This document shows positions 1 to 10,670 of a stretch of 64,000 nucleotides of DNA, one piece after another. Where the stretch lies: positions 48,993,142 through 49,057,141 of the forward strand of contig CM056733.1 in the NCBI GenBank assembly GCA_029844215.1, read 5' to 3'. The notes below the pieces were generated by a model, which worked only from the letters and a program-made list of their open reading frames with translations, was not told the origin of the DNA and searched no databases. Source of the DNA: Przewalskia tangutica (lineage: Eukaryota > Streptophyta > Magnoliopsida > Solanales > Solanaceae). The position numbers were made by a program, and so were the translations under genes. Position 1 is the first letter of the stretch. Each line of letters begins with the position of its first letter.

Positions 1-582
1 TTGTAGGCTCGGTGTGATTTTCATTACATAACATTTTTAAACCATCTTTTCACTTCTTCTTAAGTCGTCATAACAACTTCCCATAAAGCTATTATAACAA
101 CCTTTCATTTTAGAGAACTTAAGGCACTTTATTCTTGCAACATTAGGGAAACTAAACCCAAAAATATTACGTACATACATACTTAAAAGAATCATAAAAC
201 TTCTTTCTTTTTAAAGCTCAAGTCACATACTCTTTTGGAAACCATCTTCTTAACTTTTGATATAAATTAAGAAGCCATACTTTTTAAAGTTTAGTCATTT
301 CCACTCATAAAATCAAGGCTTATAGTATTAACACCTCGTAGCATACACTCTTTAAAATCATGTCGCTTATACTTATAAAATCATGTCATCAATACTTTAG
401 AAATCAAGTCCCATAACTTGAAAAATAAAGTTTCATAATCCTTAAAAGACAACCAAAGTTCATAGTCTTAAAACTTCATAACATACATTCTTTAAAGTCC
501 ATTTACTTATACCTATAAAAAAATATAAAGTTCCATACATTTCCAAAACCAAGTAACTTATTCTCTTAAAATCATATAACTT
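1..582 (-). repeat. Old divergent LTR, segment 1
   Basis: AT-rich non-coding sequence. It carries the same short modules as the LTRs further right, including a CTTCCCATAAAGCTATTATAAC-type motif near 75-100, but is clearly more diverged. It reads in the same orientation as the minus-strand LTRs. The sequence resumes after LINE-a at 7130 and after T1 at 16791, so it is the host layer into which those elements inserted. The left end lies outside the window. No gene is visible. It could be an LTR of a related third subfamily; a solo LTR cannot be excluded. Confidence 0.6.
571..582. repeat. Target-site duplication of LINE-a, left copy
   Basis: ATCATATAACTT here is repeated exactly at 7118-7129, directly after the A-tail of LINE-a. 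Both copies follow a run of A, so the duplication may be 3-4 bases longer. A 12-15 bp duplication at both ends is typical of target-primed reverse transcription. Confidence 0.8.
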
Positions 583-598
583 ATTTCTTATCTTTTAG

Positions 599-730
599 GA
601 GTTAGAGAGAAGTTTCTCTCACTAAGAAAACGCTCTCAACGTTTCCCCTTAGTTGCTCCTTCGGTTTTTCCTCTTCTTCCCCTTAGATTTTTGTTTGTTT
701 CACAATGGTTTAATTGTTATTGATCACAAT
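599..730 (+). other. LINE-a 5' untranslated leader
   Basis: About 130 bases between the 5' end shared with LINE-b and the ORF1 start. It is pyrimidine-rich and begins with an inverted pair GAGAGAAG/TTTCTCTC. An upstream ATG at 653 in the same frame exists, but LINE-b does not keep a matching open frame there, so 731 is preferred as the protein start. Plant L1 elements carry internal promoters in this region; no specific motif was recognised. Confidence 0.5.
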
Positions 731-3714
731 ATGAAGAAGTCTAAACGCTACACACGTTCTAGCAATGATTCAGGAGGCTCAGGCAGTTCGGCTAAAACTA
801 GAACAAGGAAGAAAAAAAAGAGTGGAGGCAGTCCAACAATTGCCGAGGAAAATCTTATTCCGGCAATCTCGGACCCGTCTGTCTTGGTTCATGTCACGCC
901 AGACTCGCGATTTCCATTAGATAATGTAGTAGATGATTCTATGCTACAAAGGATACATGAATGGGGCAAAAATATAGAAATTGAAAGCTTGGACATTAGT
1001 GAATTTGAAGGCAAAACTTCCGGCAAGCAGTGTCTTTTTCCGATAGCCATTGACGCCTCTAATGCTTCTATGGTGGTCGACCATTCCACGGGCCAATTAG
1101 TTGGTAATGGGATCATTTCGGAAGAACAAAACAGTCACTCTAGCATTAGTACCCACATTACCGAAATTCACCAAAGTTAGCCTTAAAAGGGCTTAATTCT
1201 GGGCCTGACATTGTTGTTGGAGGAACAAGGTACGATGGCATTCTTGGGTCTAAACCGGTCGACGCTGGTCGAGTTCATGGCGGGTCGGGCAGTGTTCATG
1301 GGTCCAAGAGTAATCAAGTCTTTCCGATTCAAAGTCCGCAAAGCTTTGAAGGTAGTCCTATACCCAAGAAGTTTAACGCGTGTCAAGAAAAGAAACTTTA
1401 ATGTCCCGAAACGATGAGACTCTCCTATTACGGCCTGGGCTTGGGTCAGATGGACATGGCGGGTCAGGAGGATATCAATGACACTAGGAATATGAACTTT
1501 ATGCATGTATCTAGGTCAGACGTGGGTTACCAAGGTGTTTCTACACCCAAGGACTCTAACGCTATTATTGAAGGAGCCGAGGCGTCTTACATTAATGTGG
1601 CGGGTACCAAGGATTCACTCACAACCACGGGCCTTTATGATGGCCTAATTTCCAAGACGGGACAGGGGGATAACCTAGGGACATTAACTACTCCCGTTAT
1701 ACAAAGAGTCAAGCCAGTTGAGAGTTCTAACGTTATTATTGAGGGTGCCGAGGCGTCACTCATTAATGCTGCGGGTACCAATGATTCACTCACTAGCACG
1801 GGACTTTATGATGGTCTGATTGCCAAGACGGGCCAGGGGCATAACCAAGGGACATTGAATATTCCCGTTATACAAGGAGCCAAGTCAATTGTGAGAAACA
1901 AAGCTAAGTCTATTTCCAAGGAGCCTAGGAACTACATGGCCATTAATAGCGCAAGAACCGAGGAGTCTGCCTTGAATGATGCGGGCACCCAAGAGTCATC
2001 TCGTGTATTAAGACAAAAACCTCTGATTCCTTTTAATGTCACAAATGAAGCCTTCCCTACTTTAGCTAGTTTGCTAAGTGGAGTCAATCTCAAGAACCAA
2101 AATAAGCCTTCGCCTTTAATACTCCCCGCATTCGAGTAAAGTCTTTAACTTACCCTCTCTCATCTAGTAACACTTCACTACTTTCTGAAAACAAAACACT
2201 TCACCCCTTCTATCTACTCTTCCTTCTTTCCCGTAAACCCAACACAACTTCCTTCCTTCCAAATGGCACGCGAATCATCCCTCCTATCGCGCACTAGCTC
2301 TTTCCTTCTACCCATCCCCATCTGCCTATACCTCCATAAATACCCACCAATGATTTACACACTAATGCATCGTCTAAACCACATCATAGTCCTACCACCG
2401 TTACAACCCACAACAACCTTCCCCCAAACCCTGGCAAAGGTACCCTCCCTCCCACAAGGACTTATGCTGGAGTCTTTATGGGAACCGTGATTGAGGCTAA
2501 AGGCATGGTTACAATTTATTGAACAACAAGTGGCGAAGTAGATATGTGTCGAGGATGAAGTCCCTTTCATAGAAACTGGGGCTATTGCTTAATAGGATGC
2601 TTCACTGTCCTTTCCTGAAGAGAAGCATTGAATACGATTGTGAAAGGATGGGAGTTAAATGCCGATATACCATATGGCAAAGGTCGATGTTGTTCAAATT
2701 CATGACGGAGGAGGAGCGCACTAATGTACTTCACGGAGGCCCTTATATGGTCTACGGAAAACCATGATGCTTAAGGCTATCAATAAAGGAGTTCTTATAA
2801 CGGATGATTTGTTTATGGACATTCCTATTTGGGTCACTTTCCTGACATTCCCTTTCTATTCGAGTGTTACGCCTTAGTAAGATTGCTTCACGTGTAGGAA
2901 AACCTCTTTACACCGACCAATATACTAAGGAAAGGTCTAAAATGAACTATGCAAGAGTTCTAGTGGAAGTGGATGTTAGCAAGGAGCCGATAATGGATTT
3001 TGTCGTCAAACTCCCGATAATGTAGGTATACTCAAAGGGTTAACTATGAGAATTACCCGACTTTTGCTATCATTGTGCGGCTTTGACACAACCATTTGAA
3101 GTGTAGGAAGTCGAGGATGATGTCAACAATGAAGAAGCTCCAAAACACGCACATCGAGGTACCCCTAACAACAACGATGATTCTACTCGTTTGAAGGTCA
3201 ACAAAGGCACGTGGAACCAACCCTCCTCCTCATCCACCAACTTCTCAACATCCCGTAGATGCCGATAACTTGATGGACATTGAACAACCGAGCACACAAC
3301 ACCTCCCGGTACCGAAGCTTGGGAGAAGTACACATGCCGCGGTCCTCCGGCTGGGTCATTCTCGCCCATCATGTTTCATGGATTCTTGCTAAGTCCTCAC
3401 CGCCTAATTCTCACAATGGCAGTTCACAACATGTTAGGATGAGGGTAAGTCAAAACATTCTGATTCTGAAATGCCTTTGAACCCGCCACCTTCATTGGAG
3501 GAAGTTACATACAACGGCTACGGATAAGGCTCACCAGTGTCAAGTAACGTTAACTTTGAACGAGGGAGCATAGCTTGGCTGGTACACAAGTTATGGCTTC
3601 CAAAGAACAAGGATGATGGATGGCAAGAGGTTTTGCCCAAAAGAATGGGCGAAAAGTAGTGGGAAAGCGGCGACTAAGCGCGGAGGTGCTAATAAAACCT
3701 CCTTTGTTTCCTAA
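731..3714 (+). pseudogene. LINE-a ORF1: DUF4283-like, zinc-knuckle RNA-binding protein
   Basis: ORF1 of a plant L1 encodes the RNA-binding partner of ORF2 in the retrotransposition particle. The start at 731 gives a basic, Ser-rich N-terminus (MKKSKRYTRSSND) conserved in LINE-b at 17828. The frame is open to 1180, breaks, and is open again over 1414-2139, where two 57-residue repeats lie. Around 2700-2770 the product reads RTNVLHGGPYMVYGKP, the conserved stretch of the DUF4283 domain. A CCHC knuckle begins CYHC at about 3070, but a lost base shifts the frame before its last residues. The last codons before the stop at 3712-3714 read KTSFVS. The stop overlaps the ORF2 start as TAATG. Several frameshifts make it a pseudogene as assembled. 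Confidence 0.8.
1553..1894 (+). repeat. Two 171-bp direct repeats inside LINE ORF1
   Basis: Units 1553-1723 and 1724-1894 are in frame and encode 57-residue repeats beginning SNAIIEGAEAS and SNVIIEGAEAS, each ending near TPVIQ or IPVIQ. Differences are mostly single substitutions. LINE-b has a further expanded version of this region, so repeat number varies within the family. Confidence 0.85.
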
Positions 3715-6700
3715 TGAAAATACTTTGTTGGAATGTCCGTGGTCTTTGCGGACAGTGGATAGGGCTGCCACGCAAGCTCTAGTGTGTAGTATCACAAAGC
3801 AAAGCATGACGCGACTATGATTTGTCTATTGGAAACTAAGCTATCTCGCCAAGCGACGTAATCTTTCTACTCAAAGATTCAAAGGGTGGAAGTTTTGCTC
3901 TAACTGAATTCATCGAGGCGGTAGAATGCTATTACTTTGGGATCCTTCCAGATTTGTTGGCGCTTGGTATGGACTCTCAAAGATATCCATGTCCAAGCAA
4001 GTTGCAATATAACACAAGTGTCCTTCCTGCCACTTTTGTGTACCCGTTTATAGCATCTCTGATAGAAGGATGCTTTGGCATCACCTTTCTCACTGGGCGT
4101 TAGCATCACTAAGCCTGGATGATTATGGGAGATTTCAACACTTATCGCAGCCCTAATGATAAGGTGGGGTCCACCTCTCACGCCTTATGCACTTAGGGAT
4201 CTTGGAGATTTCAGAATTCTCATGGACTGTAAGACGCCCTTCTTCCTGCCTTCTACACTTGGACGAATGGTTCGATTTGGTCTAAGCTTGATAGAGTGTT
4301 GATGAATCAAAATTGAAGTGATTTAAACCTAGAATGCACGGCCAATTTCATGCCTATGGAACCTGTCTCGCATCACGCCCCGTGATAGCCACGATTATCG
4401 TGATCCTATAATGTTGGGAAACGCCTTCAAGTTCATGAATATGTGGCTTTCACCCACCTTTGAGAACATTATGACTTCATGTTGGGGACAAGACATATTG
4501 GGAATCGCTTCAATTCGCCCCCTTGCCTCCAAATTGAAAGCCTCAAGCAACCTCTAAGGCTTTGAACATAAATGACTTTGGAGGTATCGAACAAAGAGCA
4601 AGAGGGGCAAACATAGAGTTCAAGGAGGCTATCAATGCACACATGGAAAATCCCTTTGATGAGGTGCTTAAAGCCAAGGTTAAGTCCTCAAGAGCTAGAG
4701 CAAACACCTTACTGGAAGTTGAAAGACACTTCATAAGGCGTGTCAAGACATGTAAGCACTTGATTGGAAGTGATAGATGTTCCAAATACTTTCATAGTTT
4801 GATCAAAAGGAGTAATGTCAGGAACTCCATTAACTTTCTTGTTAAAGCTAATGGTACTATCACTACATCACCAGAAGAAGTTAGGAAGTTGCTTGTTGAA
4901 TTTTACAAGGATCTATTAGGTACTTCCCGACCCACTACCAACTTTGATCCTGAGGTGTTCAACTATGGCCCAAAGCTGAGTGAAGAAGAGAGATTATAAC
5001 TTTTGCATTTCATCACCCCAAAGGAGATTTGGGAAGCTCTCTCAGATATAGGCAATGACAAGGCACTGACCGGATGGTTATACTACCGCTTTCTTCAAGA
5101 ATAGATGGAAAGATGTGGCCATGATGTTGTAAGACGTGTCCAGAGTTCTTCTCACCGAGTTCTTTGAAGTGTAAATCATACCATCATTACCCTCGCTACC
5201 AAAGACCGATCATGATCCCAAGGTAAATGATTTCAGCCCATCGGATTGACTAATGTGATCTATAAGATCATCACAAAGATTCTAGCTAATGAATGGCATT
5301 GATCCTTCCTTCTCTCATTGACAAATCCCGAGGGCTTTTGTGAAGGGAAGAAATATGATGGAACACCAAGCTGAGGCACAAGAGCTTGTGAGAGGATTTA
5401 AAAGAGCCAGAGTCTCGCCAAGATGTATGCATATGGTGGACCTTCGTAAAGCATTCGATACAGTCTCTTGGAGCTTCCTCGAATTGGTACTAAGAAGTCT
5501 AAAATTTCCGCATGATTTACAAGATGGATCATGGAATGTGTTAGCTCAACCTCCTTCTCCCTTTCTATCAATGGTGAGCTACATGGATACTTCAAAGGAA
5601 AGCGCGGCCTAAGACAAGGTGATCCCATGTCCCCTACTCTCTTCATCTTGTGCATGGAATACCTCTCAAGGATGCTTAAAATGAAGGCTGAGTCAAGTGC
5701 TTTCTCATATTTTCCAAAGTGTAAGAAATTGGGCATTACTCATCTGGCATTCGCGGATGACCTCATGCTTTTTGCCAAAGGAGATATATCTTCAGTTGGG
5801 ATTCTTATGAATTGTCTGGAAGAGTCGAGGTCGCCAGATTAACTCTTAACCCCGCTAAATCCTCTGCCTACTTAGCAGAATGCATTCTATTCGGGACTTG
5901 ATATTGTCCAGAGTGGGTTTCGCCATCGAAGCTTTCCAGACGATACTGGGGATTCCTTTGTCCCCAATTTCCCTCAAGGATCAATTTTCCTTTCATTAGT
6001 GCTATTTCGAATTACATTCAAAATGGGGCATCACACCCTTTCTTACGCCGTAAGTCGAACTAATTAGGCTTGTCCAAGGGTTGAGAGCTTTTGGTTCCGA
6101 GCTCTTCCTATCCCGCCACTATCATCAACAAGATACGGCCCGCTTGTATTCGTTCTTATGGGAGGGAAACCACCAAGAGTTGCTTGGGATATCATTTGCT
6201 TGCCTCAACTGAAGGTGGCTTGGTCTTATGAACATCAAGGAATGGAATCATGCCTTGCTATCCAGACGATTTGGTAAACTCACACTAAGCCGATTCTCTT
6301 TGGGTCCAATGGATCAATAGCCACTATTTGAGAGGTATTACAATTTGGGACTATGAGGTGCGCCCTAGTGGACTCCCTTATTCAAAAGATTTGTGGGATT
6401 CGTGACAAATTATTTTCTATCTTTGGTAGCCATGGTGATGCTATTGACGGCTTTACAAAATGTTGTGCCAACGGTATATTTGATTCAAGCCTCGTATGAT
6501 ATCTTGCGACTCCGCAAGCTAAAAAGCCTTCGATGTCACAAATTTGGAAAGGCTTCATTCCTCCCAAATTCTCTTTTAATATGTGGTGATTTGCGAAAGC
6601 GTTAGCTACAAAGGATACTTTATCATTTCTCAACTTGGAGGATAAATCTTGCGGTTCTGCAAGCAAGTGATGAAACAAGTGGAACACCTCTTCTTTGACT

Positions 6701-6996
6701 GCCCCTATACAAACATGATTTGGAAGAGCATAAAAGATTGGCTGGGTATTAGAAGAGAGATGACAACTATTGAAAGCTCCCTTAAATGGATTAAGAAAGA
6801 ACACCGCGGGACAAGCATCCGAGCCAAAGCTATTTTGCTTACTTTTTGCATAATGGTTTATGAGATTTGGAGGGCAAGAAACACAATGCTCTTTGAAGGC
6901 ACAAGCTTTCCGGTAGAAGTGGTCATTGCAAGAATCAAAACAACATCTTATAGAGTTCTCTATGATTTTATCCCCTCTTGTAATGGCACCTTTTGA
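3714..6996 (+). pseudogene. LINE-a ORF2: endonuclease and reverse transcriptase
   Basis: The protein would nick target DNA and copy the LINE RNA at the nick. The start MKILCWNVRGLCGQ at 3714 is the classic N-terminus of the L1 apurinic-type endonuclease. Endonuclease motifs LLETK (about 3820), MGDFN (about 4125) and YTWTNG (about 4255) follow. A linker region is open at 4562-4999. Reverse transcriptase motifs are VDLRKAFDTVSW (about 5430), RGLRQGDPMSP (about 5605) and the catalytic FADD (about 5752). A zf-RVT-like C-terminal region with CKQVMKQVEHLFFDC lies at 6650-6700, and the last open frame ends at 6996. Its nominal length of about 1,090 codons is ordinary for plant L1. Frameshifts and stops separate these pieces. 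Confidence 0.88.
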
Positions 6997-7118
6997 GTGA
7001 CCACCCTCCTCTATCACTTGTTTGCATTACGTTGAGGCTTGAGATACCTCAATGATTGATTGTAGCCACTTCCTTTTTCGTTATTAGTAATAATATTTGC
7101 ATTTACCTAAAAAAAAAA
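6997..7118 (+). other. LINE-a 3' untranslated region and A-tail
   Basis: About 110 bases after the ORF2 stop, then a run of ten A at 7109-7118 directly followed by the right target duplication. No other feature is visible. The short tail suggests either age-related shrinkage or a short original tail. Confidence 0.8.
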
Positions 7119-7129
7119 TCATATAACTT
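7118..7129. repeat. Target-site duplication of LINE-a, right copy
   Basis: Exact repeat of 571-582, abutting the A-tail. Its first A is shared with the tail, so the boundary is ambiguous by a few bases. Confidence 0.8.
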
Positions 7130-7485
7130 CCACTTTTAAAATCAATCCCCTTTTCACATATAAATTCAAGTCATTTTCGAACATAAAATCCACTTACTTA
7201 CTTTAAATAAATCAAGACACATAGCTTTAAATCAAATCTCATAATTTCCTAACCATTCTTACCAACATCTCCCATAAAACTTGGTAAGGACTTAGGATAA
7301 TTTTACATACTTTTAACTTAGAGTCAACAATGTGAATACTTCTTAACTTCTAAGAGTAGAAGGAATCATGAAATACTATCACATGAATATTTCATACGTA
7401 GGATCATGCCAAAGAAAGAAGAGGTTCACATACCTTGCGACGACTAGCGACAAGTTGCAAAATGCTCCAAAGTACTATAACCTTG
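7130..7485 (-). repeat. Old divergent LTR, segment 2
   Basis: Continuation of the old LTR after LINE-a. The last part (about 7415-7485) matches the LTR block at 41405-41470, which contains TTCACATACC, GCAAAATGCTCCAAGTACTA and CAACCTTGCTAG. The final five bases, 7481-7485 CCTTG, are the left target duplication of T1. Confidence 0.65.
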
Positions 7486-8082
7486 TGTCACGACCAACCT
7501 GGCCCGTGGATCGTGCCTTACCCCGCACCCTAGTGATACAACATCGAGAAAATCAATGAAATAAAACATGAACATGAAATAAGAGATATTATAAGTAAAC
7601 AGTCAACCAAAAGCGGTTGCCTTCTCGTATAAATATATACAAACCCCGAATGCTTTAATCCTTTTACAACCCCGCCACAACAAGATTTCATGCACTTAAG
7701 ATTTACAACAACTATGACGGACAGGTTCGCCATACCCCGAATGTACAAGAACCTACAACTCAGGGAACACATACCAAAAGATAAGCCTCCAAGGAACGGA
7801 GCTTCCCAAAACGCTGAAATGAGATCCTAAACGCGGATCGACAAATGATGTACTCTACCATGCAGATGAACGCACTTCAAGGAGGTCGAAGATAACAGTA
7901 CCAAGTATGTGAAATCAGAAATATCAGAATGAAATCATAATAGTCTATAAAAGCAGAGACATGTATGATAACCAAACTACAAGACACACACATAGCTTAT
8001 ATCAATTCGTGGTCTCATGCCCACAACATCAATCCCGCCCGTGAGTACCTTCTCACTACCGGCAATGCCATGATATGATAAC

Positions 8083-8424
8083 AACAAGACAAAGAATCCA
8101 AATGGGAGCATACCCGCGCTACGATCGTGTCGTGATGTCCAAAGGGAACAAATAAGACAACATTCCAAATGGAAGCATACCCGCGCGCTACGATCGTGGT
8201 CGCATGTCCAAAGGGAAACAATAAGACAACATTCCAAATGGAAGCATACCCATGCGCTACGATCGTGTCGTGATGTCCAAAGGAGCAAATAAGACAACAT
8301 TCCAAATGGAAGCATACCCGTGCGCTACGATCGTGTCGCGATGTCCAAAGGGAAACAATAAGACAACAATGCAGAATCAAAGTGGAAGATACCCGCGCCA
8401 CGATCGTGTCGTGATGTCCAAAGT
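8083..8424 (-). repeat. ~66-bp LTR minisatellite, about five units
   Basis: Tandem units with the words AATAAGACAACATTCCAAATGG, AGCATACCCGCG, CTACGATCGTG and GATGTCCAAAGGG. Units differ mainly by short indels in the GC-rich part. The same array occurs in the other T1 LTR and in both T5 LTRs, and is absent from type B LTRs. Confidence 0.9.
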
Positions 8425-8569
8425 GATTTAACAAAAGTAACACTATCAGCGAACGCACTGCGGAATTGCTCCACACGCGCAAGACGCCCAAGTAAGTTCT
8501 TAATAAGTCAACCGACCTCCATCGAGACGCCAGAGTATAGAAACACAATCTTTGCACAACAAAGGCTAT

Positions 8570-8641
8570 CACAACAAGCATAGGCATGTTTCACAACAAC
8601 AAGCATAGGTTTCACATCAACAAGCATAGGCAAGTTTCACA
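8570..8641 (-). repeat. 24-bp LTR tandem repeat
   Basis: Three imperfect units of about 24 bp carrying AACAAGCATAGGCAAGTTTC. Matching repeats are at 14283-14360, 40393-40443 and 45333-45384. Confidence 0.8.
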
Positions 8642-9556
8642 ACTCAAAGTACTTTCATTTTATGCCAAAGTCCGGGTTTTAACCCTAAAGTACTACGCAC
8701 GTTAAATTCCTTCTAAAGAGATTTATTCCTTTTATATAAAAGTCACCCGATACCCGTAGTATAAAAATAGAGTGACTTATATCTTTTAAGTAAACCAAAA
8801 CAACTTCCATACTTTTTTTTTTTTTTAAAGTCAAGTTACCACGTTAAAACCAATGATAAAACCTTTCTTTTGTTTTCATAAGGTCGTTATAACCAACTTC
8901 CCATAAAGCTGTTATAACACCTTATGCTTTAAACCATTTTAAGACAACACAATGCCTTTCTTTTCCCTAAGGTTCCAGTTTGCCTAATTTTAATTACGCA
9001 AGTCTCTTTTGAAAAGTTTCATAGTTCAATGTCTTAATCTCTTTTAAAACAATTGAGTAACATATGCCATAAAGTAGGTTATTCTTGTTCATAATCAATA
9101 TTATTAAGCACCATGATCTAGAAAATGTAATATCATTTTGTCTCATCTTAGCTTCTATGCAGATGGAGGTTTCTACCGTTTTAATAATACTTAATTATTC
9201 AATACATTTTCCTTTATTAACGCCGCAGTTGGTTTGTCGATACACATTCCGATTTCCAAATCAAGAAACATTATTCCTTCCAAAACCAAGTACTCATTAC
9301 TCACGAATGAGGTTTCACACAAACATCCATATTAAGTCAAGTCTCTTAACTTCTAAACCATTAAACCATTCTTTTTATCTCTTAAGGCGTTACACCTAAC
9401 TTCTCATAAAGTCGTATAACTTTTATGTTTTCAAACCAAGTATACACTTCTTTCAAAAAGGTTTCTTAATCTCTTAGAATACTTCAAGGTTCTTTTACAA
9501 CAAGTCGGTTATAAGTCAAATCGCTTATCTTTAAAACCACAAAGCATTTCTCATTT

Positions 9557-9608
9557 ACATAGAGTCATTATAACCAACTTCCCATAAAGCCGTTATAACA
9601 CTTTATGT
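9557..9608 (-). repeat. Conserved LTR hairpin, T1 3' LTR
   Basis: Arms of about 16-17 bp, ACATAGAGTCATTATAAC and GTTATAACACTTTATGT, enclose a short loop with CCAACTTCCCATAAAGCC. The loop repeats the CATAAAG...TTATAAC word of the arms. Equivalent hairpins are in nearly all full LTRs in the window. Its function is unknown. Confidence 0.65.
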
Positions 9609-10654
9609 TTAAAGACAATCAAATACATTTAACACACGTGACGCTCACCGTACTACATAGTTATACACATATCATGCTAGAACAGATAGGAAGAGGTTCA
9701 CATACCTCGCGACGAGTATCGACTAATAGCAAACGCCCAAGTACCTCAAACCGTCTGCTACACTCTCACCAAGCGGATCACTCCACACGTAGTACTACAA
9801 CCTATAGAGGCCACAAAGCGCCTATTAATATCTTTAGATCTCAATGTAGAATATTCTACGTAAAATTCGCAAAGACCTCCCCGCAACAACAGAAATCTCC
9901 TCCTCTATCGAGGCCGCTACTAAGCCAACCAGGGGGTTAACATGTCTAACCTGACGTGTACAATTCTACTACACAAGAATGCTACACAAGTCTACCGTAA
10001 TACACCCTATGTAATTACGCTCGCTTCTCTTCTTTAAATTCAGCTTAAGTCGCAAGACATCGCTGTAGTATTATTCAGGCTTAAGTCAAAAGACATTGCC
10101 GCACAATTATAATGTTCAGTTCTATATATAGTATACTTCAACTATATATTCCTACAATATGTAATTTCCAATTACAATAGAAGGTCAAGAGTGTTTACCT
10201 CGATAAGCCCAAAATTATCCGAGTTTATATGTCGATCCTGAGCAAGGTTTAGCTCCTACTCCGCGCTTCGACCCGCCTCCAACCAACCCTTAGAAGTTCT
10301 AACCAACTTCTACTTATAACTTCAACTACGGGTGAAGATTTACTTAGGGTTTCATTTTTGTGACTGAGGGAAGTATAATAGTATTTTCTGGGCTTTTGTA
10401 TAAGTGTAACCTTGGGAATACTACAAGGTATTTGGGCCAAGGTATTTGGGCATAACAACAATACTAGGAGAGTATTTCTATACCACAAAGGGGGGGTATT
10501 ATACGAAGACAACTCGGCGAGCGGGGGTACCCCACCACAAACCACCACAAAGGGGAGGGGTTTCGGCCAAGGGTTGGACGAGAACCACAAGAAGGGGGAG
10601 GGAAGGATTTCAAGACTTAGGCAATTTTTGGATGAAGAAGTTCATCAAGTTAAA

Positions 10655-10670
10655 GGGGTATTTATAGGTC
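10655..10670 (-). promoter_or_regulatory. TATA box, T1 3' LTR
   Basis: On the minus strand it reads GACCTATAAATACCCC, about 400 bp inside the LTR from its 5' end. Every LTR here has this motif in the same place. Confidence 0.75.

Larger units (their letters stand above)
599..7118 (+). mobile_element. LINE-a: near full-length L1-type LINE
   Basis: About 6.5 kb non-LTR retrotransposon containing a short leader, ORF1 with a nucleic-acid-binding protein, ORF2 with endonuclease and reverse transcriptase, a short 3' untranslated region and an A-tail at 7109-7118. A 12-bp target duplication flanks it. The 5' limit is set where similarity to the second copy (LINE-b, 17696) begins with GAGTTAGAGAGAAG; the 16 bases between the left duplication and this point may be extra 5' sequence. 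Both ORFs carry several frameshifts, so the copy as assembled cannot be active. It interrupts the old LTR that continues on both sides. Confidence 0.9.

Noticed and set aside
8015..8587. 190-codon minus-strand ORF, one of the longest in the window
   Set aside because: It lies over the LTR minisatellite and part of the LTR, is broken in the partner LTR and has a repetitive product (RHDRSA, HHDTIVA). It is a repeat artefact.
8813..8826. Poly-T run of 14 as the A-tail of a minus-strand SINE or LINE
   Set aside because: The run is in the same place in both T1 LTRs, with LTR sequence continuous on both sides and no target duplication. It is an LTR feature.
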